NCBI GenBank assembly: GCA_027031875.1
Contig: JALVPH010000078.1
Span: forward strand, 1 to 8,252
Length of the DNA stretch: 8,252 nucleotides
Origin: Candidatus Parcubacteria bacterium
GTDB taxonomy: Bacteria; Patescibacteriota; Minisyncoccia; Phycocordibacterales; UBA1006
Reading direction: 5' to 3'
The notes under the pieces were generated by a model. It was not told the origin of the DNA and ran no database searches. It saw only the letters and a list, made by a program, of their open reading frames with translations. Numbering within the stretch: the first letter of the stretch is position 1; each line of letters starts with the position of its first letter. Made by a program: the position numbers and the translations under genes. Positions 6,038 to 8,252 of the stretch are shown here, in pieces.

Positions 6038-6074
6038 ACTTGAGAAGTATATCACATAGAGATACGAGAGTAAA
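6035..6074 (-). promoter_or_regulatory. Predicted leaderless promoter of the NlpC/P60 fusion gene
   Basis: TATACT (6046-6051) with an upstream TGA forms an extended -10. TTTACT (6069-6074) at 17 nt spacing matches four of six -35 bases. The ATG at 6035-6037 begins 8 nt after the -10, so the mRNA would have almost no 5' leader. The -35 falls just after the U-rich end of the preceding terminator. Confidence 0.6.
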
Positions 6075-6098
6075 AAGAAAAGAGAGAGAACTCTCTCT
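6072..6098 (-). terminator. Hairpin plus U-rich terminator after the paralog pair
   Basis: On the minus strand AGAGAGAG and CTCTCTCT (6091-6098 and 6081-6088) pair as a 7-8 bp stem and run into TTTCTTTTTA. The stem is only half GC, so strength may be moderate. It lies 9 nt after the stop codon of the 250-aa gene and just before a new promoter, which suggests two separate transcription units. Confidence 0.6.
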
Positions 6099-6107
6099 AA
6101 TATGAGT

Positions 6108-6860
6108 CTACACAGCCCCGATATGTTTCAGAAAATCTGTATCCTTCTTATTTAAAACAAACCTTGTCTTCTTAGGAGAAAGAACTGTATGCTTCTCTAG
6201 TGAAATTGTCTTTTTTCTCCCCTCAGAAGCTCCAGGAACACGATGAATATCTACCCCAAGATAATCATCATCTTTTGGTATCTCTCTCAAAAGGGTGTTC
6301 CGATGATTTTGTTCTCCTTCCAATAGCTCTCCTTTTCTCTGAACTTTTTCCTCCTTAGCTTGAGAAAATTGGTTAATGAAATCATCTTCTTCTAGATCTC
6401 GTTGCGAATAGTTTCTCTCGTTGAGGTTCAATGAAATATCTTCCCCATCATCAACAAGCACAATTCCCTCATTTCTAAGAGAATCTTTCACTTCTTTATG
6501 GGATACTCTTTCTTCTCTTTCCCTCTTCATTCGCTCTTCCCTCACCCTCCTCAATGTTTCTTCGGAAAACTCTATGCGCTGGAGCGGAATTGCAATCTCC
6601 TGTTGGATATCGTTGAGAAGAGAAGGGATTTCTTCTTCTGGAATAGGAAGCTTGTGGAGACTCTTCATAAACTCCTCTGGTGTGATGAGTTCAAGGATGG
6701 AGAGCATTACCTCTCGATGAAGGAAGGCAGTATCGTCTAGTTGAAGGTGATACTTCTGTGCAATCCTCCTTACTGCACCCACCCAATCAAAATGCTCAAT
6801 CGCGTAGCGCGTATTTGCAGGAAGTTGTTGTATTCTGTTTTTGATGAGTGTGTCAATCAT
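6108..6860 (-). CDS. Helical protein of unknown function, larger paralog, disordered C-terminal half
   Basis: This 250-aa soluble protein has no signal peptide or membrane segment. Residues 7-110 form a helical domain (RIQQLPANTRYAIEHFDWVG, IAQKYHLQLDD, PEEFMKSLHKLPIP) that aligns with the neighbouring 120-aa protein along its length. After it comes a highly charged helix (RVREERMKREREERVSHKE, about 105-125), then a polar, mostly disordered region and a basic C-terminal end. The ATG is only 5 nt after the previous stop, so the two genes are co-transcribed and perhaps translationally coupled. No Shine-Dalgarno sequence is close to it; GGGGG lies about 20 nt upstream. I know this kind of domain only as uncharacterised Patescibacteria protein. 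A cytoplasmic partner role for the membrane proteins of the locus is possible but not shown. Confidence 0.8.
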   Translation of the reverse strand: MIDTLIKNRIQQLPANTRYAIEHFDWVGAVRRIAQKYHLQLDDTAFLHREVMLSILELITPEEFMKSLHKLPIPEEEIPSLLNDIQQEIAIPLQRIEFSEETLRRVREERMKREREERVSHKEVKDSLRNEGIVLVDDGEDISLNLNERNYSQRDLEEDDFINQFSQAKEEKVQRKGELLEGEQNHRNTLLREIPKDDDYLGVDIHRVPGASEGRKKTISLEKHTVLSPKKTRFVLNKKDTDFLKHIGAV

Positions 6861-6865
6861 ACAAT

Positions 6866-7228
6866 TTATTCAACTTCACCCCCAAAACGCTCTTTGAGAG
6901 CTCGCTCAATCTCGTCAATATTTGGAACATACGGTTTCACTTTCTCCTCGATTTCTCTAATACATCGTTCAATCGTTGCACTACTCTTATCTCTTAATAT
7001 GAGAGTGAGTTCCTTCTCAAGATCCTCCCACGTCTTCCCAGTAAGGAGGAGAAGAAGGAGATTCCTTTGTATTTCTCCTGACTCTTCTTCACTAAGATTA
7101 TATCTCCTTTCAAGGGATACAACAAAATCCTGGAGTTCTTTTGATTTAAGAAATAACCTTGTCTTCTCTGGAAGCGCAAAGTAGATTCGCTCAATAATTG
7201 CCTTTGAAATATCTTGTTTATCGTCCAT
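6866..7228 (-). CDS. Helical protein of unknown function, smaller paralog
   Basis: This 120-aa soluble, all-helical protein has the motif order RIYFALPEKTRLFLKS, LERRYNLSEEE, LLLLLLTGKTWEDLEKELT and IREIEEKVKPYV. The same order of blocks (LP..TR, ..RY/KY.L, LL, EE/ED, EI...I/V.P) is found in the N-terminal domain of the next gene, so the two look like an ancient tandem duplication. It starts 24 nt after the coiled-coil gene. The ATG at 7226-7228 lacks a Shine-Dalgarno sequence. A weak TAAGTT hexamer lies 8 nt upstream, but I do not call a promoter there. Function is unknown. Confidence 0.8.
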   Translation of the reverse strand: MDDKQDISKAIIERIYFALPEKTRLFLKSKELQDFVVSLERRYNLSEEESGEIQRNLLLLLLTGKTWEDLEKELTLILRDKSSATIERCIREIEEKVKPYVPNIDEIERALKERFGGEVE

Positions 7229-7252
7229 ACATTTTAAACTTACTGCGATTAA

Positions 7253-8252
7253 TTACTTTTGTTTTGATTGACTAAATTGACTCTTCGACTTCGTGTAGAG
7301 CTCCTTCTTGTCAAGATCTTCAAAGAATCGTGCACTATTCTTAAGGACTCCTGCACCAAGCCCAACTGCTCCTCCTGCCACAAGACCTGTGGTAACTGCT
7401 CCCCCTAAAAGACTCACCACTGCACCACTAATGAGTGCTGGCCACGTGGTACTCCTAAGAGCCCCCCAAAGAAACTTATCTACTTTATCTTTCACGCTAC
7501 CTTTTGTAGAAAAGAGTTCGGCGAGTTTTTCTTCCTCATTGATGAGTTTTTCAGAAATATCATCTACACCAGAAAGAGCGTTTTCAAAAGCTGTCTTAAA
7601 ATCAGCAGGAATACTCGTGAAGGAATCCTTCAATTTTTTAAATACCTTATCCCTCTCTTTGAGAGCTGTATCCAACGCTTCTTCTTCACGTTCTAATTTA
7701 TCTTTAAGTTCAGCCTCCTCACTAGATCCTTTCTTTACAAACTTTAAATTTTGTTTAAGTTTAGAAACACTTGCTCTCTTCTGGTTTACTCTCTCCTGTC
7801 TTGCATCAAAATCCTTACCTAACTTTTCTGGGTCTGGGATCTTTGAGATCTCATTATTTATTCTCCTTTCGCTACGAGTCAACTTCATCAAAGATTCTGT
7901 CAACCTCTTCTTCTTCACTGTGTCAGTTTCCGATTTTATAAGCGTATTCAAATTCTCCTTCGCACGTTTAATGTTCGCAAGACGCTTTTTAAGCGGTGCT
8001 GTTCTTGTGTTATATTCTTTTCTTGCTTCTTCAACAAGATTATCTTTCACATCTTTAAGTTCTGATTGTCTTACCTCTTTTTTCTTCTTTATTTCCTCTA
8101 CCCCATGAAACAGATACTTATTCTTCTTTGCTTCTTTTTCCATCTTGTCAGAGAGATACTTCTCATATCCACCCTCTCCAGAACCACCAAGTTTAGCCCA
8201 TGCAGGTTGCCTCACTCCTGACATCCAGGACACATTTTCCGCAAGCTGCCCT
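7253..8252 (-). CDS. Coiled-coil protein with C-terminal glycine-rich membrane segment (5' end outside window)
   Basis: The reading frame is open to the window edge. An in-frame GTG at 8231-8233 and an ATG at 8222-8224 exist, but the frame reads upstream as GQLAENV with no stop, so the true start is probably outside. The visible part (about 330 aa) has a short Gly-rich start (AWAKLGGSGEGGYEKYL), then about 200 residues of Lys/Glu-rich helix typical of coiled coil (roughly 30-245 from the GTG). A hydrophobic segment follows at 264-297 with small-residue spacing (LISGAVVSLLGGAVTTGLVA and onward) like a glycine zipper, then a polar tail rich in Ser, Lys and Gln. A membrane-anchored structural or secretion-associated protein is plausible. 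The family is not recognised. It is first of three closely spaced genes. Confidence 0.75.
   Translation of the reverse strand, partial: GQLAENVSWMSGVRQPAWAKLGGSGEGGYEKYLSDKMEKEAKKNKYLFHGVEEIKKKKEVRQSELKDVKDNLVEEARKEYNTRTAPLKKRLANIKRAKENLNTLIKSETDTVKKKRLTESLMKLTRSERRINNEISKIPDPEKLGKDFDARQERVNQKRASVSKLKQNLKFVKKGSSEEAELKDKLEREEEALDTALKERDKVFKKLKDSFTSIPADFKTAFENALSGVDDISEKLINEEEKLAELFSTKGSVKDKVDKFLWGALRSTTWPALISGAVVSLLGGAVTTGLVAGGAVGLGAGVLKNSARFFEDLDKKELYTKSKSQFSQSKQK

Noticed and set aside
6741..7184. Plus-strand open frame of 147 codons over the paralog pair
   Set aside because: It is antisense to two well-supported genes, crosses their junction, and has no promoter or protein features.
7308..8108. 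Long plus-strand open frame of 266 codons
   Set aside because: It is the antisense shadow of the coiled-coil gene; its Ser/Leu/Phe-rich translation is what the complement of Lys/Glu-rich codons gives.

Overview
The window looks like a piece of a Patescibacteria (Candidate Phyla Radiation) chromosome, most like a Paceibacteria/Parcubacteria-type genome. This is inferred from gene content: a VirB2/TrbC-like two-helix membrane module with the 'Ak..i.nai.Gl.lal.sy.iLy.vNP.LL' pattern, a PaaX/Cas2-like regulator with no CRISPR array, small uncharacterised helical proteins, and no recognisable Shine-Dalgarno sequences. UGA behaves as a stop here: the helicase ends on UGA and no gene is interrupted by UGA. 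A UGA=Gly code is therefore unlikely. All six genes lie on the minus strand, so the biological reading order runs from high to low coordinates.

Right to left: (i) 8252-6108 holds three closely spaced genes. They are a coiled-coil/glycine-rich membrane protein cut by the window edge, then two small proteins that appear to be diverged copies of one helical domain. The set ends in a hairpin plus U-rich terminator. (ii) 6051-3343 holds a large exported membrane protein that joins an extracellular Cys-rich region, a VirB2/TrbC-like transmembrane pair and an NlpC/P60 cell-wall hydrolase domain. A small acidic protein follows from its own promoter. A strong GAAA-loop terminator at 3286-3311 closes this unit. 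The two units resemble a surface or type IV secretion/pilus-like locus, but no ATPase is visible, so the role is inferred. (iii) 3192-2312 holds a PaaX-type winged-helix/Cas2-like regulator bracketed by two identical 36-bp repeats, each containing a perfect palindrome that looks like an operator. (iv) 2640-2100 is about 540 bp without a gene. It contains a family of related hairpins, a nearly G-free tract with an imperfect tandem repeat, and a perfect 16-bp inverted repeat over the helicase promoter. (v) 2099-135 encodes a UvrD/PcrA/Rep-type DNA helicase.

Four transcription units have a -10-like hexamer only 8-9 nt upstream of the ATG. Their mRNAs would be leaderless or nearly so, and this spacing also fixes several start codons. 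The most unusual parts are the palindrome pair around the Cas2-like regulator, the adjacent hairpin family with compensatory changes, and the NlpC/P60-VirB2-like fusion protein.
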